Shown here in pieces: positions 17,801 to 27,567 of a DNA stretch of 64,000 bases (positions within the stretch are counted from its first letter, which is position 1; each line of letters starts with the position of its first letter). Both the position numbers and the translations under genes were made by a program. Below the pieces are notes generated by a model. The model was not told the origin of the DNA. It made no database searches and saw only the letters and a program-made list of their open reading frames with translations. This stretch comes from Trichomonas vaginalis G3 (taxonomy: Eukaryota; Parabasalia; Trichomonadida; Trichomonadidae), in NCBI RefSeq assembly GCF_026262505.1, contig NC_067205.1, positions 23,345,585 through 23,409,584 on the forward strand. Direction: 5' to 3'.

Positions 17801-19290
17801 ATCATGACAAAACATTTACGTTCATGTTTGACAAAAAACATGTACGATGAAATCATGAAAAATTCATGAGGTGAGAAAGAGGTGAGAAAAAGAGGTGAGA
17901 AAAGAGGTTAGATCTACCCTTCTACCCTAAACATTATTTTTGGGTCATTTACACTCATTACGATGAAGAAATCATGACAAAACATGTACGATGAAGTTTT
18001 GACAAAACATTTACGTTCATGTTTGACAAAACATTTACGTTCATGTTTGACGAAACATGTACGATGAAGAAATCATGACAAATCATTTACGATGAAATCA
18101 TGACAAATCATTTACACTCATTACGATGAAGAAATCATGACAAAACATTTCCGTTCATGTTTGACAAATCATTTACGCTCATTACGATGAAGAAATCATG
18201 AAAATTCATGAGGTGAGAAAAGAGGTGAGAAAAGAGGTGAGATCTAACCACTTCACCTAAAATATATTTTTGGGTCATTTACACTCATTACGATGAAGTT
18301 TTGACAAAACATATACGATGAGGTCATGACAAAACATATACGAAGAAATCATAACAAAACATTTACGATGAAGAAATCATGACAAAACATTTACGATGAA
18401 ATCATAACAAAACATTTACGTTTAAGTTTGACAAAGAACATACGATGAGGTCATGACAAAACATATACGAAGAAATCATAACAAAACATTTACGATGAAG
18501 AAATCATGACAAAACATTTACGATGAAATCATGAAAATTCATTGACGATGAAACCATGACGAAACCATTCACGATCCAACCTTGACAAAGCATATACGTT
18601 CATGTTTGACAAAACATTTACGATGAGGTCATGACAAAACATATACGAAGAAATCATAACAAAACATTTACGATGAAGAAATCATGACAAAACATTTACG
18701 ATGAAATCATAACAAAACATTTACGTTTAAGTTTGACAAAGAACATACGATGAGGTCATGACAAAACATATACGAAGAAATCATAACAAAACATTTACGA
18801 TGAAGAAATCATGACAAAACATTTACGATGAAATCATGAAAATTCATTGACGATGAAACCATGACGAAACCATTCACGATCCAACCTTGACAAAGCATAT
18901 ACGTTCATGTTTGACAAAACATTTACGATGAAACCATAACGAAACCATTGACGTTCATGTTTGACGAAACCATTGACGTTCATGTTTGACAAAAACATTG
19001 ACGATGAAACCATGACGAAACCATTGACGTTCATGTTTGACGAAACCATTGACGTTCATGTTTGACAAAAACATTGACGATGAAATCATGACAAAACCAT
19101 TGACGATGAAACCATGACGAAACCATTGACGTTCATGTTTGACAAATTCATTGACGATGAAACCATGACGAAACCATTGACGTTCATGTTTGACGAAACC
19201 ATTGACGATGAAACCATGACGAAACATTTATGTTATACAGTAATGTTAGTCATGAATGTTTGTCCTACGTGTTGGCGTTAGTGTTGAAAA
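14885..19290. repeat. right-arm iteron-like repeat array
   Basis: Mirror image of the left array in reverse complement, with the same iterons, the same non-repeat island and about ten AGATCT modules. It is shorter near the centre because the 288-bp tandem pair is missing. It is longer near 18.3-18.85 kb, where a block of about 300 bp (TCATGACAAAACATATACGA type) is duplicated compared with 10.3-10.5 kb. The rest matches closely. No gene is called in it. Confidence 0.8.
16567..16716. other. non-repetitive island inside right repeat array
   Basis: Reverse-complement copy of the island at 12107-12255, again with paired CGTGAA-type motifs and the GAGCGAAGCACAGCGAGA stretch. Its preservation in both arms, while surrounding repeats changed in number, is the reason for listing it. 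Confidence 0.5.
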
Positions 19291-19302
19291 ATAATGTTTG
19301 TC

Positions 19303-20007
19303 CTACATGAAGCCGTACAAGCGTTTGAATTTGTTTATGCATAAGATTACTCTCTTGTTTTCTGTATCTATCATACAAACATAAGCAGCACCTGTTTTTG
19401 TAAAGTTTATATGAAGTTTTCGATAGTTAGGACCTGTATAGTAATAGAATGCGTCCTCATTCTCAACATAGTAGTAGAACTCAAACGAATGCTTACCATA
19501 ATCTGTTATTTCAACAGCTTCGTCAGATATTTCATCAACGAACTCATAAACTATATCGCCATACTTGCTTTTATTTCTATTGTTTTCAGATCTAGAACAC
19601 CAACGAAGGTTTGAGATTCTGTTGTCCGTTCTATCATGATTTATATGGTCTATTTCTTTCAAATTGTTTGGATTTTCAATCCACTGTTCTGCAATAATTC
19701 TATGCTTTAAATGTGTTTTGTTGTTTAAACTAAGCTCAATATAACCATGATTATTTAAGCATTCACTCTTAATATGTTTGTTTTTCTTTCGACGAATAGT
19801 AAAAGGATATGTCGTACAAATCTCATAATCTTCATGATTTCTCAATGTTTCCCATTGAGTTTGTTCCCCACTAACGTTCTCATTGACGTCCTCAATATCT
19901 TCTTCCTCACTGAACTCGTCAATATTTTCACTAGCTCCTTCTGTAATGTTTTCATCGGCATTGTCATTGACTTCTTCTGTAATGTTAGATGTTGTTGTTT
20001 CGCTCAT
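19303..20007 (-). CDS. NUMOD/HNH homing-type endonuclease, right-arm copy
   Basis: Encodes the same 234-aa protein as the left-arm gene: acidic leader, NUMOD-like segment, HNH_3 domain with DHINHDRTDNR, and the extra C-terminal domain. No amino-acid difference is visible between the copies. It lies divergently beside the right-arm helicase copy, as on the left. An unchanged endonuclease beside a broken helicase suggests that the copy is very young. Confidence 0.85.
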   Translation of the reverse strand: MSETTTSNITEEVNDNADENITEGASENIDEFSEEEDIEDVNENVSGEQTQWETLRNHEDYEICTTYPFTIRRKKNKHIKSECLNNHGYIELSLNNKTHLKHRIIAEQWIENPNNLKEIDHINHDRTDNRISNLRWCSRSENNRNKSKYGDIVYEFVDEISDEAVEITDYGKHSFEFYYYVENEDAFYYYTGPNYRKLHINFTKTGAAYVCMIDTENKRVILCINKFKRLYGFM

Positions 20008-20106
20008 GTTCTTTCACTAATGTTAAAAGTTATGTTGTACGAATTTTGAACAGAATTTAGAGCAGTTATGAAACAATGAAGTATTTTTACGCTATTGAAA
20101 GGAACT

Positions 20107-22700
20107 ATGAGAGTGAAGTACATGATAACAATGACAAAAGGAACTAATATCAAACCTAATGAAATCGCTCACGAGGACATAGAGCTTAACAAGTACTTTG
20201 TGGAGTATCTTATAAGTGAAGAGTATGTAAGACCTTACTTCATGTTTGACAGCATGAATGAGGATGTTATTTCATGGTTAAAGAATATAAGCAATGTTTT
20301 CGGTAAGTACGTAGTAGATGACAAAGGTCTTGTTGTATTTTATGAGACAGCAATACGAACACAGGAACTAATGGATATTATGCACTCAACAGCAAAGAAA
20401 GGATTTAGTACTATTGGCATGAATGAACATTGCAGGAATGACATATACAACCTATGCTCACGAAAGCCTTACACAAAAGCAATACAAATGATAGAACATA
20501 AGTGTCTAAGGTCAGCAAATGAAATCATTACTGTCAGTGGTTATGAAAGAACTGTTAGCAAAGATGAGTGGAAACAGCTATTCATATTAAGGAAGGACGT
20601 TGCTGAACTAGTTAAACTGTTGCACAAACATTGTTTCAGATAAGACCAGCAATGACTAAGAACCCTTTGACCTTAGTCAATGAGACCATAGAGGTTGAAG
20701 ATAATGAATGAAGATAGAATAATGAGAGAAGTTGTGAAGGATGTTTGAGTCAAAACACATGGTTCTTCAGAGCTGTTAAGAAACTTAGTAAAGAACGACA
20801 GAAATATTTTATAGAGAAGTATTGCAAAGGATGTGTAAATGAATTGCTTGAAATAGAACTTAGAGACACTTTCACACTAAAGGACTTGAGGAGAAATAAG
20901 TACATGAGTGAGGACGGTATTGACATAGCTAGTGTTATAAATGACTTAAGAAGATGTGTTGTTGTTATTGACGGAGCACGTATGACATATCTAGTGAAAG
21001 ATTATGATGGAATACGAGACACAACAACACTTGTGACAGTAGATAGCAAGGAATTCAATAAGCTCATGAAGAGTATTTATGTAGGACGTATTGAGGAGAA
21101 GGATGTGAACGCACTGATGATTTATGAAGCGGGTCAGAACAAGAACTATCTTATGAAGTCAGGCATGAGATTCTTTGACGAAAGAGATGACATTTACAGC
21201 TATTTCAGAGGATATGAGTATGAGGTACTGAATGAAGTAGATGAGAACGTTATTGAAGGATATTTGAAACATGTTCACGATGTCATATGTAATGAGGATG
21301 AAGAGCTTTATGAGTATGTTTTGAACTGGTTCGCCTACATCGTTCAAAATCCTTGTGGAAAGACTGGAACAGTACTTTTGTTAGTAGGAAAGCAAGGAAC
21401 TGGTAAGAATGTATTTAGTAATGTTCTATGCGAGCTCATTAGCAAGTACGCCAACAATAATATAACGGCAATAGAGAATGTGGTTGGTAGATTCAATGCT
21501 GCTATTGAGAACATGAAGCTCATCGTATGCAATGAACTAAGCTCATGCGATACGTCTAAGGTCATGAACCACGACGCACTAAAGTCAATAGTAACAGAGA
21601 CTCAGTTGGACTTAAATCAGAAGTGTCAGCCAGTAAGAAAGATAGAGAATGTTTGTAATATCATCATGATATCTAACAACTTCAACTCAGTAAAGATTGA
21701 CAAAGACGACAGAAGATTTGTTGTCATTGACGTAAGCAGCAGATACAAAGGAAATTACGAATATTTCTCAAATCTCATTGAAAGCTTTAATGAAGAGTTT
21801 TATTCAAACTTACTGACGTACTTCATGAAGAAAGATTTAAGTGAATTTGATGTAAGGAAGATACCATTCACCAGGGCTAAACAAGAACTCATCGAAATGA
21901 ACAAAACACCTTACCAAATGTTTTACGAGGAGTTCTATGAAAAGTTTGTATCCGGATGGAATTGTACAGAGTGCTACAGAAGATATAAAGAATTTGCGAA
22001 GGAGAATGAATTCTTTGCATGTAGTTCAAATGTATTTGGCGGCAAGATGAGAGAATTTGTGAAGAGAAGTAGAAAGCGAGACGGTTCTGCAAGAAGTTAT
22101 ATTTACGAAGCAAGTATGATATTAGAAGGTCGTGGAAAGAAAGAAACAGTGAATTATGAGGAAGTGCTTGAAAAATTCATGGAGTACATGGGAAGCAATA
22201 TAACATACAACAAAGACATATATAGTGAGTTTAAGTACTACTGTGAACAGCATGAGATTGAAGTAATGAGTAAAGGAGACTTTGAAACGCTTATGAAAGA
22301 CAGTAAGGAGGTCGTTCATGAATGCAATGATGAAATAGTTCATGAGAACAGTAAGGAGGTCGTTCATGAGAACAATGATGAAATAGTTCATGAGAACAGT
22401 GAGGAGGTCATACATGAGAACAGTGAAGAGGTCATACATGAATGCAATGATGAAATAGTTCACGATGTCGTTCGTGAAGAAGCCATTGCAACAAAGAATG
22501 AGATAAAGGATTTCATAGAACTTAACAAGGAGGAGTTTAAAGAAGGCTATGAAGTGAAAAGATGTGAAGAAGATTTCTTGGCGTATTTGAAGAAAAAGAG
22601 ACTAAAGCCAATGGCTCAAAATAAGTTTCAATCGATGTTTGAAAAGAAACGTTTGAGCTATGGTGGTGTAAGAAGCACATATTACTTTGTTAAGAAGTGA
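20107..22700 (+). pseudogene. D5-like primase-helicase, broken right-arm copy
   Basis: Near-identical copy of the left-arm helicase in inverted orientation, still showing the SF3 motifs GKQGTGKN, MKLIVCNE and NIIMISNN and the C-terminal His/Glu repeats. It is a broken virus gene with a small number of breaks, all in the N-terminal half. A few harmless amino-acid exchanges also separate it from the left copy. High similarity means it died recently, or that the arms were until recently kept alike by gene conversion. Confidence 0.75.
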
Positions 22701-23278
22701 GGACATTTATTTTTGTCGTTAGTGTTGGAGTTTGTGTTTGTTGTTAGTGAGAGAATAAATTAAATCATGAACTTTGCCATGGTCTCTGTCCCTAGTAGTT
22801 TTCATTAAGTTCTGGAAATAATGAAAGTCATAAACTTTGCCATGGTCTCTGTCCCTAGTAGTTTTCATTAAGTTCTGGAAATAATGAAAGTCATACTTTC
22901 TATCAGATGAAGCATGCAGATGAACATAATGAAAGTTAGTGAGTTTGCCACGAGTTATGAATAAAATATTGGCATATTAGATGAGATAGCTGATGAAACA
23001 GATGAAGATAAATTAAATCGGACTTTGCCACACTCTGTCCCTAGTTCCTCAAAATCCTTGACAACGTTGCTTAGAAATTTTGGTTCAAAACCTCATCTGA
23101 TTTTAATCTGTTATGCTACCTGTTAAGTTTCGCGAGATTATAAATGTCATGGAGTTATATAAAAAGGAGGGACAGCTAGGGACACTGGAAGTACTTGTAA
23201 GGCTATCTGTTAAGATTGCATGAAATACTAAAAGTCATGAAATCCATTATCGCTGTGCTAGCTTCACCTTAGAGTAAA
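22701..23278. other. mirror leader with 63-bp tandem duplication
   Basis: Reverse-complement counterpart of 5692-6271. The two 63-bp units lie at 22770-22895, and the GTCCCTAG motifs recur as in the left arm. No gene is seen. Confidence 0.5.
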
Positions 23279-23515
23279 ATGACAAATAAAGTCACTGAAG
23301 CAATGAAACAAAAGTTTTTGGTAGAATACATTAAATCAGGAACTATTCCAGAAGGTTTTTACATTCATACTATGAAGGATGGTAGAGTTCAGTTTAGAAA
23401 GATAAAGCAACCATTAGATAGAGAAGGAATTTTGAGAAAGATTAAACTTCATGAGGACAACATTGCTGAACTTAAGAAGAAGTTAGAAGAGTTGGATAAA
23501 GGAAGAGAGTTATAA
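23279..23515 (+). CDS. hypothetical beta-hairpin plus coiled-coil protein (78 aa), right-arm copy
   Basis: Right-arm copy of the 78-aa protein at 5455-5691, with a single Lys/Arg exchange in the linker before the coiled coil (LDREGIL). It is followed by the AGATCT hairpin module at about 23529-23580 and then the 106-aa gene, in the same order as in the left arm. One TCACCTC repeat fewer is present in the module here. Confidence 0.6.
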   Translation: MTNKVTEAMKQKFLVEYIKSGTIPEGFYIHTMKDGRVQFRKIKQPLDREGILRKIKLHEDNIAELKKKLEELDKGREL

Positions 23516-23528
23516 AGCAATGAATTCA

Positions 23529-23580
23529 AGTGGGTGAAAAAAGAGGTGAGATCTCACCACTTCACCTAAATTTATTTTTG
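23529..23580. other. AGATCT-centred hairpin module, right-arm copy
   Basis: Palindromic GGTGAGATCTCACC module between the 78-aa and 106-aa genes, mirror of 5389-5445. It is a shorter version, with one flanking GAGGTGA copy instead of two. Confidence 0.5.
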
Positions 23581-23643
23581 TGCTATGTTTTCATACGTGT
23601 GGGAGTGGTGATATCATTAATTTTTAAGTTTATTTTTATATAA

Positions 23644-23964
23644 ATGACGAAAACTATTGAGATAACAAACTACAACGGTCATGAGTTCAAGAATTTGTTC
23701 TTCGTTCCTCGTGAAAATACATTCTATCAGATACGAGGGAGAAAGGGTAAAGTTAGTTTGAGCGTTTATGACAACAAACATAATGGGAGATATATAAAAG
23801 CAATAGATACAAATGGTAAACGTGTTTCATTAGCTTTGTCAAAACTTACAGGTATAAACTATGACAGTGATTTTGACCTATATGAAGAAGAAAGTGAGTC
23901 AGAAGATTATGAGCTGTTATGTGAAGCACAGCAATGGGAAGCGCTGCAATACTTTTGTAAATGA
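23644..23964 (+). CDS. stand-alone HNH-protein C-terminal domain (106 aa), right-arm copy
   Basis: Encodes the same 106-aa protein as 4994-5314, with the IDT.GKRV core shared with the C-terminal domain of the HNH endonuclease. The start is preceded by the T-rich spacer TTTATTTTTATATAA. After the stop, a degenerate stretch of GTTAGTGA/ATTAGTGA repeats (23965-24060) resembles the coding repeats of the HNH leader. Confidence 0.65.
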   Translation: MTKTIEITNYNGHEFKNLFFVPRENTFYQIRGRKGKVSLSVYDNKHNGRYIKAIDTNGKRVSLALSKLTGINYDSDFDLYEEESESEDYELLCEAQQWEALQYFCK

Positions 23965-24077
23965 GAACATTAGTGGGAACGTTAGTGAGAACGTTTATTT
24001 TTTCATTAGTGAAGTCGTTAGCGAAGTCATTAGTGAAGTCATTTATGTGTCAGATGGTTTTGTAAATATTTAAGGTT

Positions 24078-24116
24078 AAGTTGGGTAAGGTGGAACGCAG
24101 TGCCGCCGTACCCAAG
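24078..24116. other. GC-rich palindrome-ended island at outer end of right arm
   Basis: Mirror copy of 4841-4880, ending TTGGGTA and TACCCAA. About 10 bases further out the similarity to the left flank ends, and GTAGTGACACCTTCAGTT follows, which is also found at 4385 in the same orientation. Together these mark the right boundary of element 1. Confidence 0.45.
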
Positions 24117-24170
24117 ATAGCCATACTAACTGTAGTGACACCTTCAGTTATTCAAAAATGTATGATTCTT

Positions 24171-24840
24171 ACGTTTACAAAAAAGTCACTAAACCCGTCA
24201 TATCTACTACTCAAATTAATTGAAATTCCGATCAAAAAAAATTCACAAATTGGATCAAAAAAATCGAATCTCAAGTTAAAAATAAAAAATTTCTACATTT
24301 TTATCAAATTTAGATTTTTTTTTCAAATCATGCGAATTGATTGAATAATTGCATATTTTATCCCATGCATCTAGAAGTATGTGTAATATTTTTGCTTTCA
24401 TCAAGAAATTGTCGAATTTGATCTTAATTTTTTTGAAAAATATACTTTTAGAAAAAGAAATAGTGATTGAATAGCTGCCCATGCTGTAAAAGGGTTATTT
24501 TTACAAGTAAAAAAATTGTTATTTTTCGAGCAAGTCGAGGCTTTTTTACCATCTTATTTTTGAAAAATTTACGAAAAATTATATCTGAAAAAACGCTTCA
24601 TTTTGATATCTTACAATGATAAAATACCAATGTTGCTGGGATATAATAGCTACACCTGGACATCTACTACATTAATGCGTATGACAGGTAAAGTTGATTT
24701 CAAAAGTATAGCCTGGAAAGATTACAATAAATCAACGATAATTCAAAAAATTTTCTTATAAGTTAACATAATAAAAATTTAATTTTTATATTGCTTGTAT
24801 TATACTTAAGTATATAATATATTTAAATCTTAGAATGAAA
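24171..24840. other. AT-rich DNA without a gene
   Basis: About 670 bases of host-like, A/T-run-rich sequence just outside element 1. No convincing coding frame, tRNA or long repeat is seen. The short stretch TCGAGGCTTTTTTACC (24535) recurs in reverse form near 29162. Confidence 0.4.
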
Positions 24841-24958
24841 ATTCGGGACGCCCTAGCTATTCAATTTTCCCTTAGGACGCCCATAAACCTCTCAAAAATG
24901 TGATGTAAATATCACAATTTTGAGAAATTTACACTAGGACGCCTTAGGACGCCAACCC
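24841..24958. repeat. GGACGCC block with internal hairpin
   Basis: Four copies of GGACGCC (24846, 24875, 24937 and 24947), mostly preceded by TTA or CTA. They surround a near-perfect inverted repeat at 24890-24925 (arm TCTCAAAAATGTGAT, short AT-rich loop). This looks like a small non-autonomous element or protein-binding cluster. No open frame. Directly followed by the 37-bp minisatellite. Confidence 0.45.
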
Positions 24959-24973
24959 CCTTTTTTACCAAAA

Positions 24974-26332
24974 TGATGATTGATATTAAAAGAAAGTGAA
25001 TGTCATAAAACAATGATTGATATTAAAAGAAAGAGAATTCTATAAAACGATGGTTGATATTAAAAGAAAGAGAATGTCATAAAACAATTATCGATATTAA
25101 AAGAAAGTGAATCAAATAAAACGATGATTGATTTTAAAAGAATGAGAATTCTATAAAACGATGATTGATATTAAAAGAAAGGGAATGTAATAAAACGATG
25201 ATTGATATTAAAAGAAAGGGAATGTAATAAAACGATGATTGATATTAAAAGAAAGAGAATGTCATAAAACAATGATTGATATTAAAATAAAGTGAATGTC
25301 ATAAAACAATTATTGATATTAAAAGAAAGTGAATTTCATAGAACGATGATTGATATTAAAAGTAAGAGAATCAAATAAAACGATGATTGATATTAAAATA
25401 AAGTGAATGTCATAAAACGATGATTGATATTAAAAGAAAGAGAATGTCATAAAACAATGATTGATATTAAAAGAAAGTGAATGTCATAAAACAATTATTG
25501 ATATTAAAAGAAAGTGAATTTCATAGAACGATGATTGATATTAAAAGTAAGAGAATCAAATAAAACGATGATTGATATTAAAATAAAGTGAATGTCATAA
25601 AACGATGATTGATATTAAAAGAAAGAGAATGTCATAAAACAATGATTGATATTAAAAGAAAGTGAATCAAATAAAACGATGATTGATATTAAAATAAAGT
25701 GAATGCCGTAAAATAATTATTGATATTAAAAGAAAGTTAATGTAATAAAATAATGATTGATATTAAAAGAAAGTTAATGTCATAAAACAATGATTGATAT
25801 TAAAAGAAAGTGAATTCTATAAAACGATGATTGATATTAAAAGAAAGTTAATAAGTTTAATATTGATATCTGCTCCATGTTCAATTAATAATTTGATAAT
25901 TTCGTGTGCATTTTGTTTAATTGCAATGCTAAGTGGACATTCGTTAATATAAAAAGAACTTCATAAAACGATGGTTGATATTAAAAGAAAGAGAATGTCA
26001 TAAAACAATTATCGATATTAAAAGAAAGTGAATCAAATAAAACGATGATTGATTTTAAAAGAATGAGAATTCTATAAAACGATGATTGATATTAAAAGAA
26101 AGGGAATGTAATAAAACGATGATTGATATTAAAAGAAAGGGAATGTAATAAAACGATGATTGATATTAAAAGAAAGAGAATGTTATAAAACAATGATTGA
26201 TATTAAAAGAAAGTGAATGTCATAAAACAATGATTGATATTAAAATAAAGTGAATTAAATAAAACGATGATTGATATTAAAAGAAAGTGAACTTCATAAA
26301 ACGATGATTGATATTAAAAGAAAGAGAATAAA
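24974..26332. repeat. 37-bp minisatellite array
   Basis: About 36 tandem copies of a 37-bp unit of the form ATGATTGATATTAAAAGAAA followed by GNGAATGTCATAAAACG (for example 24976 to 25013). The units fall into sub-types by their middle (GTCATA, CAAATA, TTCTATA, GTAATA) that repeat in blocks, showing larger-scale duplication (25270-25420 versus 25450-25600, and 25050-25260 versus 25970-26180). A fragment of ankyrin coding DNA lies inside it at 25855-25945. The array replaces the 3' part of the ankyrin gene at 26294-27567. A diverged array of the same period lies at 41858-41988. Confidence 0.85.
25855..25945 (-). pseudogene. ankyrin-repeat fragment stranded in minisatellite
   Basis: On the minus strand this piece reads NECPLSIAIKQNAHEIIKL followed by LIEHGADINI, a nearly complete ankyrin repeat. 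It is cut off on both sides by the 37-bp minisatellite. It must come from the same gene as 26294-27567 or a relative, which shows that the array has expanded inside ankyrin coding DNA. Confidence 0.75.
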
Positions 26333-27567
26333 TTTATTGTTCACGCTATTTCCATTTTGAATTAGATATGATGCAGTATCAAAATTCCCATAATACAAAA
26401 ATTTTGCTATTCCTGAGGAAGGATGTTGATCAAAACTTCTTGAAGGATAATTACGGTGAATCAATGCAATGTCAATTAAACCTTTAAATGATTGACCAGC
26501 GTTTAGCATTTGTGCGAAAATTATTTTATTTCCACCTTCACAAGCAAATTTTGCAGTATTTTTAGTATATTTTGCACCTTTATTTTTCAAGTATATAAAA
26601 CATAACTCTGATCCAAATTTGCATGCACACTCAAGAGGTGTTAAACCATCGCATCTCTCATTAATATCTAAGTTTGGGAATTTGCTTTTAAGATCATCGA
26701 TTTTATCCCAAGCGATAAAATATAAAAGGCTATCTTTTCTATAGATATTAAGAATGTTTTCTTCCTTTTTTTTAGGTTTGAAATCTTTAAAATGAAAACC
26801 TGTATAGAATAATAATGTTGCTAAATCATGATTTCCTGGTTTGATAATTAAAGAAAACTCCTTTGAAATATCTTGATAAAATTTTGCATATTCAGCAATA
26901 TTCTTGAGGCGAAGTGTTGAAATAGTATCAATTAAATGAAGTGCCATTTTGAGAGGAATTTTTTTGGTTTTAATGAGTTCAATTATCTGTTTTGTGGATT
27001 CTGTGATATTGTTAGTATTGAGATTCCAAATAATTTTTGAAGCTTGATCTGGATATTTGAATTCTTTAAGTAGATTCGCATCGGTGGGTTTTTCTTCATT
27101 AATTTGAGATATTATACTTTCTTTTTCTTTGAGTTCGAATTTAAGTAATTGTATTTTGTTGTCACTTTTTTGTTTTGCTTTTTGAATGGAGTTGAACTCT
27201 GCTTGAAGTTTTTGGATTTTTATTGTTGATTCTGAAATAACTTTATCAGTTTCATCTAAAAAACAATAATTCCATCTAACATCGATAATTTCATGTATTT
27301 TCGAACAGATTTAAGTATTGAAATAACTTCTTGGTAATTGCGAATTGAAACATTAGTGTTTCGAGCGCATTCATATAGCTCATTTTCATCAAGGGTAGAT
27401 TCAGATTGTTTAAGAAGAGTAATGAAATCTTCTGATGTAAAGTTCGCTAATTTTAAGATTTTCTTTAAATCTTTGAGTTCAAAAATATCAAAAAGCTTAT
27501 CCTCTTGAATATAATCTTTGATATGGGCAGCCAAATATTCATAATTCGGGATTAGTTTATGACTCAT
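26294..27567 (-). pseudogene. Trichomonas-type DUF3447/ankyrin protein, broken
   Basis: Host gene starting at the ATG at 27567. The N-terminal part (MSHKLIPNYEYLAAHIKDYI) is the family's usual opening, followed by a helical region and a coiled coil (near 27130-27240, QKLQAEFNSIQKAKQK). Degenerate ankyrin repeats follow (DGLTPLECACKFGSELCFIY). One frameshift near 27256 separates the first 100 codons from the rest, and the 3' end runs into the 37-bp minisatellite, ending in repeat-encoded FLLISIIVL. Intact relatives carry many ankyrin repeats. A pseudogene is the best call, and transcripts would be needed to rule out use. These proteins are expanded by the hundred in T. vaginalis; function unknown. 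Confidence 0.75.

Larger units (their letters stand above)
1..24170. mobile_element. Element 1: Polinton-like virus element with giant inverted duplication (left end outside window)
   Basis: Virus-like element recognised from an A32/FtsK-type packaging ATPase, a capsid-sized protein with jelly-roll-like stretches, a D5-like SF3 helicase and an HNH endonuclease, all packed with short spacers. Its parts are a capsid-type module (1-4.27 kb), a junction region (4.27-4.84 kb), a left arm (4.83-14.50 kb), a spacer (14.50-14.88 kb) and a right arm (14.89-24.13 kb). The right end is placed near 24.13-24.17 kb, where similarity to the left side stops and host-like AT-rich DNA begins. The arms are almost identical, so the duplication is young. 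The left part looks mostly whole, with one small dead gene; the right arm holds a broken helicase copy. No polymerase or integrase is visible, but the element continues beyond the left edge. Confidence 0.8.

Noticed and set aside
9700-19290. CRISPR-like array
   Set aside because: Repeats and would-be spacers are both repetitive and of variable length, and no cas-like gene is present in this eukaryotic context.
4830-24126. Inverted duplication as a pure assembly fold-back
   Set aside because: The arms differ in repeat copy number and in scattered bases, and the centre contains unique 86-bp repeats, so a simple mirrored read is unlikely. Read support is still needed.
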